Origin: Hyaloperonospora brassicae
Taxonomy: Eukaryota; Oomycota; Peronosporomycetes; Peronosporales; Peronosporaceae
NCBI GenBank assembly: GCA_947650285.1
Contig: CANTFL010001254.1
Span: forward strand, 186,001-250,000
Reading direction: 5' to 3'
DNA: 64,000 nucleotides
This document shows, piece after piece, positions 56,819 to 64,000 of this stretch. Within the stretch, counting starts at the first letter, position 1; every line of letters starts with the position of its first letter. The position numbers were made by a program, and so were the translations under genes. The notes beneath the pieces were generated by a model. That model saw only the letters and a program-made list of their open reading frames with translations, made no database searches and was not told the DNA's origin.

Positions 56819-57629
56819 ATCCTAGAATTTGATTTATCCTTATACAAAGGATTTGTCTGAAGTGACTCCCAGGATTGAGACGTGTATAGCTCAATCCGAG
56901 TTTTTTCATCGAGGACACTTTCGTCCATCGATGAGCTACTGAGAACTCGTTCGGTTCTCAGCAAATATTGTTGCCGACCGAATATCGGCCACATACTCAT
57001 CCTCTGTGACGAGTATGCAGATCTGATTGACCTTGCCACTACGCAGATCACGAAAGAAACGTTTTGGTTTAAGCGTTTGCATTTGAGTTATCTCCGAAAT
57101 TGACTTTGGAGGCACAACCAGATCAAGCGTATAAGCGCCTACGCTTGATCCGTCATTAACCAAGACGTTCAACGTCTTGGTTTCTTCCTGGGAACTTGCT
57201 TCCACAGGTTGCTGAGGGCCTAATCCCTCATCATTAGAATTGAGGGAATTCCTTCCTCAAGCACGTGGAGACTTATTCCCTCGACGTCTTCTGACTGTGG
57301 CTGTGCAACCACATTTAGGGCCTTATCCTATACGGTTGACTCTACAGTCGACCTCGGAAGACCGTGTTGACCCTTTGTGGCAGCAGGTTTCTTTTGTCTA
57401 GGAAGTTGTCCGCTAGAAATACATGCATGTCCCGGTCCACTCGACTTGTTCGAGTGGTGGACCTTCGGCGCTGCATGTACCTCTGTACAGCCGCCGGGAG
57501 ATTTCTCTGCACTGTAGTGATCTTCTACACTGTGGTCTTGTGCAGTCGTACTAACGACCGTACGGCAAATGATGCCATCGCACTCACTCGCAGAACGTCC
57601 ACACTCTTGTGGACGCTCCAAGATGTTCA
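56819..57629 (-). pseudogene. Element B protease-RT linker
   Basis: ORF 57,205-56,936 (Ala-Ser-Ser-Gln-Glu-Glu-Thr start, Leu-Asp-Leu-Val-Val-Pro-Pro) and the Ser/His-rich ORF 57,714-57,328. Matches C closely and the end of E (63,544-64,000). No catalytic motif. Confidence 0.6.
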
Positions 57630-58099
57630 TCAGATGGCCATCTGATGAACAAGCGGCAGGCATCTTACGGGTCGATGCTGCCAGCTCACCCTTGGCTCGT
57701 ACCTTCTGAGCCAAGGTAATCCCAGGATGACATCAAATTTGTCATACAGATCCAGTACGATGAAGTCATCATCGTACTGTTCGCCCTCTAACGTGTAGTG
57801 GATTACTACTACACGTTTCTCAACGGTTATCGATGCGCCTGTGGCAAGGCGCACCGTCATCCTCGATGAGGGGAATGTCGCGCTCAACGAACTTGAGCCT
57901 ACGACCCTCTAGTGACTGGCGTCGAACAAATTTGTTCGACGCCCCACAGTCTACTAGGGCATGAAGCGACAAATCATTTGTCGCTTCCAACTTCAAGGTG
58001 ATGAGCGAAACGCCATCACCAGGTGCAGAGACACACAATGATTGTGTATCTGGAGCAACTTTCGTCAAGAGATTTGAAAATTCTCTTGAGGTTGCTGGA
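57630..58099 (-). pseudogene. Element B aspartic protease
   Basis: Val-Asp-Cys-Gly-Ala-Ser-Asn-Lys-Phe-Val is the active site (Asp-Cys-Gly-Ala in place of Asp-Thr/Ser-Gly-Ala). Its codons lie next to a perfect 26-bp palindrome at 57,918-57,943. The C-terminal part (57,887-57,630) has Phe-Asp-Val-Ile-Leu-Gly-Leu-Pro-Trp-Leu. One frameshift near 57,865 splits it. Cleaves Gag-Pol in an active element. Confidence 0.75.
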
Positions 58100-59275
58100 T
58101 CAGTAAGGCGCTCCGCCCCTAATGACCCCGACCAATGTTTGATGGTCCGTCTCGCTGTTGCGAAGCTTCGCAACAGCGCTGGACCCACGCCCATTGCCCT
58201 TTCTGGCAAATGGTCGTCCATTTCGCTCAGTACTGTTTGGTACTGGCCGTGGAGCACCACACTCGTATGCGTAGTGTCCTAACTTCTGACAGCGATTGCA
58301 CCTCTGCAATCGCTTGTTGTTCGAAGAGCGAGGTCTCTCGCTCTCAACAAAACAGAGGTCCATTGGTTCTGGACCTCCGATCTCTTGTCGTCTCGGTGGA
58401 CGATAAGAGTTTGAGCTAGCATGAGCCTGTCTCATGCTAAAGTCTTCCTGTTCCGCGGCTGATATCGCATATTCCAGCGTATTCAGCTCAAGGCGGAACA
58501 GGTGGCTCCTGACGAGTCCCTCTGCGAGCCCTTGCATGAACACCGTAATCAACGTGTGTTCATGGACTGGGTTGGTAGTTATACTACTCGCGAGGAGTCG
58601 TATATGTTGAGCGTAAGCGTGCACATCACGCTTACCCTGCTTGAGTTTCAGGAGCTCTGAACGAGCCCTGAACTCAGCCCGTGGCGGCTCAAACGTTTGT
58701 CTGAGCCGGGACTTGAAGTCATCTAGCGACCTAAACACATTTGGGTCGCTACTCTCGAGTCCCAGAGACCAGGTTTTGGCACTCCCTGCCAAGTGGGTTT
58801 GAGCAAATGTGAGTTTCATTTGCTCATCTTCGACGCGACGAGCCCTTAGGGCTCTGTCGAGTTCGACAAACCATAGTAACAGGGAGTCCTCCGGGACTCC
58901 ACTGTACTCGGAGATGTCAACTTTCATGACTTCGGGACGACGCGCATGCGCCGTCCCGCCCACAGCAGCATGGAATTGCTGCTGTCTCAACAGCTCTGTC
59001 TGTTGAGCACCGAGTTCTCTCAACTGCTCGGCCTGTTGAGAGCCTTGCTGGTGAAGCAAGGCTACTTTCTCCCCTTCGGCGAAAAGTTCACTTTGAATGA
59101 ACTTGGCTATAGCGGCATGTTGTTGGTCTCTGTCTAGAGACTCCAACATGGCGCTAATGACGAATTCGCCTACGGTAGACCTCATTCGTTCTACCGCACC
59201 CCATTCGATGTCACTCAAATGGGTAAACCCTTCACGCGTGACGTGAAAGGTCTCTTCATCATCCAACATGTTCAT
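58100..59275 (-). CDS. Element B Gag, 391 aa, open
   Basis: The longest intact ORF of the element. It starts Met-Asn-Met-Leu-Asp-Asp-Glu-Glu at 59,275, 44 bases after the LTR. Order: N-terminal domain, Gln/Leu-rich coiled coil (about 74-100), capsid-like core (about 110-270: Phe-Val-Glu-Leu-Asp, Thr-His-Leu-Ala-Gly-Ser-Ala-Lys-Thr-Trp, Phe-Glu-Pro-Pro-Arg-Ala-Glu-Phe) and a CCHC knuckle (about 326-339, C-x2-C-x4-H-x4-C). It forms the particle and binds element RNA. The core is the family Ty3/Gypsy gag type. Two ATGs (codons 1 and 3) are possible starts. Almost identical to E Gag. Confidence 0.85.
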   Translation of the reverse strand: MNMLDDEETFHVTREGFTHLSDIEWGAVERMRSTVGEFVISAMLESLDRDQQHAAIAKFIQSELFAEGEKVALLHQQGSQQAEQLRELGAQQTELLRQQQFHAAVGGTAHARRPEVMKVDISEYSGVPEDSLLLWFVELDRALRARRVEDEQMKLTFAQTHLAGSAKTWSLGLESSDPNVFRSLDDFKSRLRQTFEPPRAEFRARSELLKLKQGKRDVHAYAQHIRLLASSITTNPVHEHTLITVFMQGLAEGLVRSHLFRLELNTLEYAISAAEQEDFSMRQAHASSNSYRPPRRQEIGGPEPMDLCFVESERPRSSNNKRLQRCNRCQKLGHYAYECGAPRPVPNSTERNGRPFARKGNGRGSSAVAKLRNSETDHQTLVGVIRGGAPY

Positions 59276-59300
59276 GTTGGATGTTGTGGTCCTTGGAAGG

Positions 59301-59319
59301 ACTACAAAGTGCTACCAGG
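59301..59319 (-). promoter_or_regulatory. Primer-binding site of element B
   Basis: The minus strand directly after the 5' LTR reads CCTGGTAGCACTTTGTAG. TGGTAGCA is complementary to a tRNA 3' end TGCTACCA. The same sequence follows the E LTR at 61,856. Confidence 0.6.
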
Positions 59320-59712
59320 TGTAACGGGGCACACCCTTGGTTGAACCTAACGCAAGGGTATCGGTGCCCCGACAGACGTACACGAGGCAAACGAGGAAGC
59401 GTTGGTAAGGTAAAAGCAGAACTGTTATATTAATATAATTAAGTCTTTTAACTACTGTTTCTCTGTTCGACTTAACTTAATTAGGTTAATATAAGTGAGT
59501 GTATGGTGGCGTCTCGTCACCACTCATTGCGCGCGTCTTGCGGCGATTGGTGGGTTAATATCATCAAGATATCAACCAATGAACAGACTATTTGGTCGAT
59601 CCATCAATATCACCACTATTGGTGATATTGTTAAAAGAATATTCAACATAATATTCGTTACTGTCATTATCTCTCAAATAACAATTTCCATGTAACGGGC
59701 TGCCTCGTTACA
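59320..59712 (-). repeat. Element B 5' LTR
   Basis: 393 bases, TGTAACGGGG to CTCGTTACA. In its outer ~200 bases it is closer to the E LTR than to B's own 3' LTR (e.g. CTTGGTTGAACC and GAGGCAAACGAGG shared with E). It abuts the broken pectin lyase at 59,713. Confidence 0.9.
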
Positions 59713-60944
59713 ATCACCATCCGGGCTAAGAGCGGCGACGCGCCAAAGGGTGTCTGGATTGACCATGTAAAAGTATCCAATGTCGGACGACAAATGTTAG
59801 TCATCAATTTTTCTGGCGCGACGGGTCTCACAATCAGCAACTCAGACTTTGACGGCCGCACGAAGTTCTTAGCTTCTTGTGACGGTCACCACTACTTGGG
59901 TTTCTTGCTACTTGGTAAATGGACTGAGTTGAGCCTGCTTGGGAACTACATCAATCACAGTTCAGGTCAGTCGCCTAAAGTTGGAGGCGGCAAATGCGAA
60001 ACGACTGTTCTTCACGCCGCCAACAACTTCTTTGACTCGAACTCTGGCCACTCATTTGACGTGGTAAACGGAGGATACGTTCTGGCCGAAGGCAAATACT
60101 TTTCTAAGGTGAAGATACCAGCTCAAGAAGCGTCTAAACACCTGTTTGTGCCAACTTCAGCTATTGACTGCAAGGCAGTCATTGGTCGTGCCTGCTCAAT
60201 GAACGTTCTCAAGGATTCCGGACCTCTAAAGGGACGCTTAGGAGGTGAGGTAAGCTCTTAGTTTGCTAGTCTTAAGAAGTACATCACTAGTTAATATGCA
60301 GGCCCTGCTACTTCATTCGAGGAGGCTAGAGGGAACTTTGGTGTCGGTGAACTGGGAGACGCAGTTGCTCAGGCGGGTGCCCCGAAAAAAGTGGTGTCGC
60401 CGTATCTAGCTCAGATGCGTCTGCGGGTGGAGAAGATATGGAAAACAGCGTGACGCAAGACGACATCTTGACAGGCTCCTCGTCATCCGACAAGTCTACG
60501 TCATATAGTCCTTCGGCAGGTGGTCCCATCACACCCGGTTCGGATACATCGAAGTCAATGGACAATACCGAGGCGCCAGTCTCAGAGGACAAGACTGGTG
60601 GGCAGGCGGACAAAAACGCCGACGACGACTTCGAGGAAAGTGACAAAGAGGGCAGCGATGGCTCCAGCCATCTGCGCAAAAACGAAAATGATGCTAACGC
60701 TTGGCAGCCGTAGAAGGAAGCCGATGACGATCCAAAGAAGAGTGGCAAGGAAGGTGGTGGCGGCTCTATCAACATGCAAGAAAGCGGAGGTAATTATAAC
60801 GGTTGCAGACGTACACAAATGGCAATTCCTACTGGCAGGGAAGCGTCAAGGAAGGGGGGTTATTCTGCTCGGCAGGCCAACTCCGTCGCCGATTCGTATT
60901 GGAAGGCGTTTGGCAACGACGGCGGCGCTACTTCTAGCACCTAG
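59713..60944 (+). pseudogene. Pectin lyase (PL1 family), 5'-truncated pseudogene
   Basis: Open from 59,713 with Gly-Val-Trp-Ile-Asp-His-Val, Asp-Phe-Asp-Gly-Arg, Cys-Asp-Gly-His-His-Tyr, Ser-Gly-Gln-Ser-Pro-Lys-Val and Asn-Asn-Phe-Phe-Asp-Ser-Asn-Ser-Gly-His-Ser-Phe-Asp-Val, the conserved walls of the pectin-lyase beta-helix. Such secreted enzymes split pectin in plant walls by beta-elimination. Exon to 60,244, intron 60,245-60,301, then Pro-Ala-Thr-Ser-Phe-Glu-Glu-Ala and a Ser/Asp/Gly/Lys-rich tail to TAG at 60,942. Defects: the N-terminal half and signal peptide are lost at B's LTR; the catalytic Arg of Ser-Gly-Arg-Ser-Pro-Lys is Gln; a frameshift sits at the A6 run near 60,390; an in-frame TAG at 60,711. 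No 5' half is found beyond element B. Confidence 0.8.
60245..60301 (+). other. Intron in pectin lyase pseudogene, 57 bp
   Basis: Donor GTGAGG and acceptor TATGCAG. Removal joins Leu-Gly-G|ly to Pro-Ala-Thr-Ser-Phe in frame (phase 1), while reading through gives TAG at 60,259. A GTAAGC five bases on would shift the frame, so the first donor is preferred. Confidence 0.6.
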
Positions 60945-61463
60945 TTCAAAAGTGAAGGCAGGAAGCCTAATAACGAGAGGACCAGTCCACGATCGAACCT
61001 CACCTTAAAGATGTTTCGAACGAAGAAATAACTTAGTCGAGGGATGGCACGTACGATCTTGACTTCATCGACGTTCAACAAAGACTTGAAGAGCGCTCGG
61101 CCACTTTGCGGCGATGGACGGGACCAATTGCCATGTGAGATGCTACTCATCTTCTACACGGTCGGAAGAGCGCTCGTCTTTATGTGCAAGTTTTGGAAGA
61201 GAAACGGAACTAGCGCAGTTAACATCAGCTTTACTCGACGTTTGGGGTCACGAATTTGTATTCTTCGTACGACTGAAAAGGTAGACGCAGTTGTCGCATT
61301 TCGATTGCAATGCGCGTCAAGCAGCTTGTGAGTGCTGCTGCACGTACCTTGCAACAGTGACATATGGTAGTAACAGATTCCTGCAAAACTTTATTTTGTA
61401 GGCGGGTACGTGCGCTACAATCTACTCTGCACTTCGAATTGAACTTAAAACCCAAATCACATG
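60945..61463. other. Sequence between pectin lyase and element E
   Basis: Short ORFs only (e.g. 61,044-61,331, plus). Nothing recognised. Probably 3' flank of the broken gene. Confidence 0.5.
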
Positions 61464-61855
61464 TGTAACGGGGCAGCCCGTTACATGGAATTGTCACTTT
61501 AAGGAAAGTGACAATAAAGAATATTATGTCGAATATTCTTTTAACAATATCACCAATAGTGGTGATATTGATGGGTTTACCAAATAGTCTGTTCATTGGT
61601 TGATATCTTGATGATATTAACCCACCAATCGCCGCAAGACGCGCGCAATGAGTGGTGACGAGACGCCACCATACACTCACTTATATTAACCTAATTAAGT
61701 TAAGTCGAACAGAGAAACAGTAGTTAAAAGACTTGATTATATTAATATAACAGTTCTGCTTTTACCTTACCAACGCTTCCTCGTTTGCCTCGTGTACGTC
61801 TGTCGGGGCACCGATACCCTTGCGTTAGGTTCAACCAAGGGTGTGCCCCGTTACA
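61464..61855 (+). repeat. Element E 5' LTR
   Basis: 392 bases, TGTAACGGGG to CCCCGTTACA. Near its start it has an 11-bp hairpin ATTGTCACTTT/AAAGTGACAAT (61,490-61,515), then CAATATCACCA/TTGGTGATATTG. Core GACGCGCGCAATGAGTGGTG in reverse orientation to B. Confidence 0.9.
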
Positions 61856-61874
61856 CCTGGTAGCACTTTGTAGT
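61856..61874 (+). promoter_or_regulatory. Primer-binding site of element E
   Basis: CCTGGTAGCACTTTGTAGT right after the LTR, identical to that of B. Confidence 0.6.
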
Positions 61875-61899
61875 CCTTCCAAGGACCACAACATCCAAC

Positions 61900-63060
61900 A
61901 TGAACATGTTGGATGATGAAGAGACCTTTCACGTCACGCGTGAAGGGTTTACCCATTTGAGTGACATCGAATGGGGTGCGGTAGAACGAATGAGGTCTAC
62001 CGTAGGCGAATTCGCCATTAGCGCCATGTTGGAGTCTCTAGACAGAGACCAACAACATGCCGCTATAGCCAAGTTCATTCAAAGTGAACTTTTCGCCGAA
62101 GGGGAGAAAGTAGCCTTGCTTCACCAGCAAGGCTCTCAACAGGCCGAGCAGTTGAGAGAACTCGGTGCTCAACAGACAGAGCTGTTGAGACAGCAGCAAT
62201 TCCATGCTGCTGTGGGCGGGACGGCGCATGCGCGTCGTCCCGAAGTCATGAAAGTTGACATCTCCGAGTACAGTGGAGTCCCGGAGGACTCCCTGTTACT
62301 ATGGTTTGTCGAACTCGACAGAGCCCTAAGGGCTCGTCGCGTCGAAGATGAGCAAATGAAACTCACATTTGCTCAAACCCACTTGGCAGAGAGTGCCAAA
62401 ACCTGGTCTCTGGGACTCGAGAGTAGCGACCCAAATGTGTTTAGGTCGCTAGATGACTTCAAGTCCCGGCTCAGACAAACGTTTGAGCCGCCACGGGCTG
62501 AGTTCAGGGCTCGTTCAGAGCTCCTGAAATTCAAGCAGGGTAAGCGTGATGTGCACGCTTACGCTCAACATATACGACTCCTCGCGAGTAGTATAACTGC
62601 CAACCCAGTCCATGAACACACGTTGATTACGGTGTTCATGCAAGGGCTCGCAGAGGGACTCGTCAGGAGCCACCTGTTCCGCCTTGAGCTGAATACGCTG
62701 GAATATGCGATATCAGCCGCGGAACAGGAAGACTTTAGCATGAGACAGGCTCATGCTAGCTCAAACTCTTATCGTCCACCGAGACGACAAGAGATCGGAG
62801 GTCCAGAACCAATGGAACCTCTGTTTTGTTGAGAGCGAGAGACCTCGCTCTTCGAACAACAAGCGATTGCAGAGGTGCAATCGCTGTCAGAAGTTAGGGC
62901 ACTACGCATACGAGTGTGGTGCTCCACGCCCAGTACCAAACAGTACTGAGCGAAATGGACGACCATTTGCCAGAAAGGGCAATAAGCGTGGGTCCAGCGC
63001 TGTTGCGGCTTCGCAACAGCGAGACGGACCATCAAACATTGGTCGGGGTCATTAGGGGCG
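61900..63060 (+). pseudogene. Element E gag, one frameshift
   Basis: Matches B Gag with few changes (e.g. Leu-Ala-Glu-Ser for Leu-Ala-Gly-Ser, Leu-Lys-Phe-Lys for Leu-Lys-Leu-Lys). ORF 61,900-62,832 (310 aa) ends early because of one extra A near 62,815 (ATGGAACC where B has ATGGACC). The CCHC knuckle Cys-Asn-Arg-Cys-Gln-Lys-Leu-Gly-His-Tyr-Ala-Tyr-Glu-Cys follows in the next frame (62,870-62,915). The first ATG sits on a 10-bp hairpin (CATCCAACAT/ATGTTGGATG, 61,892-61,915). Confidence 0.85.
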
Positions 63061-63105
63061 GAGCGCCTTACTGATCCAGCAACCTCAAGAGAATTTTCAA
63101 ATCTC

Positions 63106-63543
63106 TTGACGAAAGTTGCTCCAGATACACAATCATTGTGTGTCTCTGCACCTGGTGATGGCGTTTCGCTCATCACCTTGAAGTTGGAAGCGACAAATGA
63201 TTTGTCGCTTCATGCCCTAGTAGACTGTGGGGCGTCGAACAAATTTGTTCGACGCCAGTCACTAGAGGGTCGTAGGCTCAAGTTCGTTGAGCGCGACATT
63301 CCCCTCACAAAGATGACGGTGCGCCTTGCAACAGGCGCATCGATAACCGTTGAGAAACGTGTAGTAGTAATCCACTACACGTTAGAGGGCGAACAGTACG
63401 ATGATGACTTCATCGTACTGGATCTGTATGACAAATTTGATGTCATCCTGGGATTACCTTGGCTCAGAAGGTACGAGCCAAGGGTGAGCTGGCAGCATCG
63501 ACCCGTAAGATGCCTGCCGCTTGTTCATCAGATGGCCATCTGA
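63106..63543 (+). CDS. Element E aspartic protease, open frame
   Basis: A 145-aa open frame (part of the Gag-Pol frame) with Leu-Val-Asp-Cys-Gly-Ala-Ser-Asn-Lys-Phe-Val (active site), a Thr-Gly-Ala-Ser-Ile-Thr-Val-Glu flap region and Asp-Val-Ile-Leu-Gly-Leu-Pro-Trp-Leu. Less broken than in B or C. The active-site codons run into a perfect 26-bp palindrome (63,231-63,256) and follow a 25-bp near-palindrome (63,187-63,211). Confidence 0.75.
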   Translation: MTKVAPDTQSLCVSAPGDGVSLITLKLEATNDLSLHALVDCGASNKFVRRQSLEGRRLKFVERDIPLTKMTVRLATGASITVEKRVVVIHYTLEGEQYDDDFIVLDLYDKFDVILGLPWLRRYEPRVSWQHRPVRCLPLVHQMAI

Positions 63544-64000
63544 TGAACATCTTGGAGCGTCCACAAGAGTGTGGACGTTCTGCGAGTGAGTGCGATGGCA
63601 TCATTTGCCGTACGGTCGTTAGTACGACTGCACAAGACCACAGTGTAGATGATCACTACAGTGCAGAGCAATCTCCCGGCGGCTGTACAGAGGTACATGC
63701 AGCGCCGAAGGTCCACCACTCGAACAAGTCGAGTGGACCGGGACATGCATGTATTTCTAGCGGACAACTTCCTAGACAAAAGAAACCTGCTGCCACAAAG
63801 GGTCAACACGGTCTTCCAAGGTCGACTGTAGAGTCAACCGTATAGGATAAGGCCCTAACTGTGGTTGCACAGCCACAGTCAGAAGACATAGAGGGAATGA
63901 GTCCCCACGTTCAAGAGGAAGGACTTCCCTTCGAGTTACATGGTGAGAGAACAGCCTCTCAACAAGCTGTGGAAGCAAGTTCCCAGGAAGAAACCGAGAC
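63544..64000 (+). pseudogene. Element E protease-RT linker, incomplete
   Basis: ORF 63,459-63,845 matches B 57,714-57,328 (Ala-Lys-Gly-Glu-Leu-Ala-Ala-Ser start, many His/Ser/Lys). Ends at the window edge with Ala-Ser-Ser-Gln-Glu-Glu-Thr. RT would follow outside the window. Confidence 0.6.

Larger units (their letters stand above)
51727..59712 (-). mobile_element. Element B: near full-length Ty3/Gypsy, minus strand
   Basis: 393-bp LTRs at 51,727-52,119 (3') and 59,320-59,712 (5'), both TGTAACGGGG to GTTACA. Minus strand: primer-binding site, gag, protease, RT, RNase H, integrase, chromodomain; plus strand: antisense ORF. Total 7,986 bases. The LTRs differ at about 14 positions by eye (~3.6%). 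The flanks CATGT and ATCAC do not match, so no target duplication. RT, integrase and the antisense ORF have stops and frameshifts, so it cannot move by itself. Confidence 0.9.
61464..64000 (+). mobile_element. Element E: 5' end of a Ty3/Gypsy element, plus strand, cut by window end
   Basis: 5' LTR, primer-binding site, gag, protease and part of the linker, in the same order and almost the same sequence as element B, in opposite orientation. B and E stand head-to-head around the pectin lyase remnant. Continues beyond the window. Confidence 0.9.

Overview
This is nuclear DNA of a filamentous plant-pathogen type of eukaryote, most likely an oomycete (Phytophthora or downy-mildew lineage). The evidence is the style of the Ty3/Gypsy and Ty1/Copia polyproteins, very short GT-AG introns, and a PL1 pectin-lyase gene fragment. 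It is a repeat-rich, gene-poor region. I see no intact host gene, no tRNA or rRNA, no CRISPR and no bacterial operon. Almost all coding sequence belongs to LTR retrotransposons in various states of decay. Layout: 0-10.9 kb is a decayed plus-strand Gypsy element (Gypsy-1: gag, protease, RT, RNase H, a second RNase H, integrase, chromodomain-like end), split inside RT by a ~1.95 kb LTR-like insertion. 10.9-15.5 kb is degenerate sequence with a 15-bp tandem array. 15.5-44.9 kb is one very large inverted repeat: two ~5.86 kb arms around a ~1.04 kb spacer, centred near 27,111. The left arm is split by an old Copia element (15.7-20.9 kb). The right arm is split by a minus-strand Gypsy element (C, 32.6-44.1 kb), which carries the 3' half of another Gypsy element (D, plus strand, 40.6-43.7 kb) inside its own 5' LTR. 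Each arm carries a mirrored fragment of a CDK-type protein kinase gene. 44.9-51.7 kb is AT-rich sequence with scraps of ORFs, a CAN-triplet tract and a candidate 148-bp MITE. 51.7-59.7 kb is a minus-strand Gypsy element (B) with both LTRs. 59.7-60.95 kb is the 3' part of a broken pectin lyase gene. 61.46-64 kb is the 5' end of a plus-strand Gypsy element (E), head-to-head with B and cut by the window edge. Most notable: elements B, C, D and E belong to one family, with LTR ends TGTAACGGGG...CCCCGTTACA in B and E (D's outer end also keeps CCCCGTTACA; C has decayed versions). Their sequence, LTRs and coding regions alike, is tiled with short, mostly perfect inverted repeats (stems 6-13 bp, short loops) about every 20-40 bp. 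Gypsy-1, the Copia element and the arms do not show this. Where diverged copies can be compared, several stems sit at the same place with different but still complementary sequence. The same family carries a long antisense ORF that starts near the 3' LTR and runs against the end of pol. It is conserved at protein level between diverged copies and ends in a coiled coil. I recognise neither feature as described. Coordinates of element ends were found by eye and may be off by a few bases; domain calls are from motifs, not searches.
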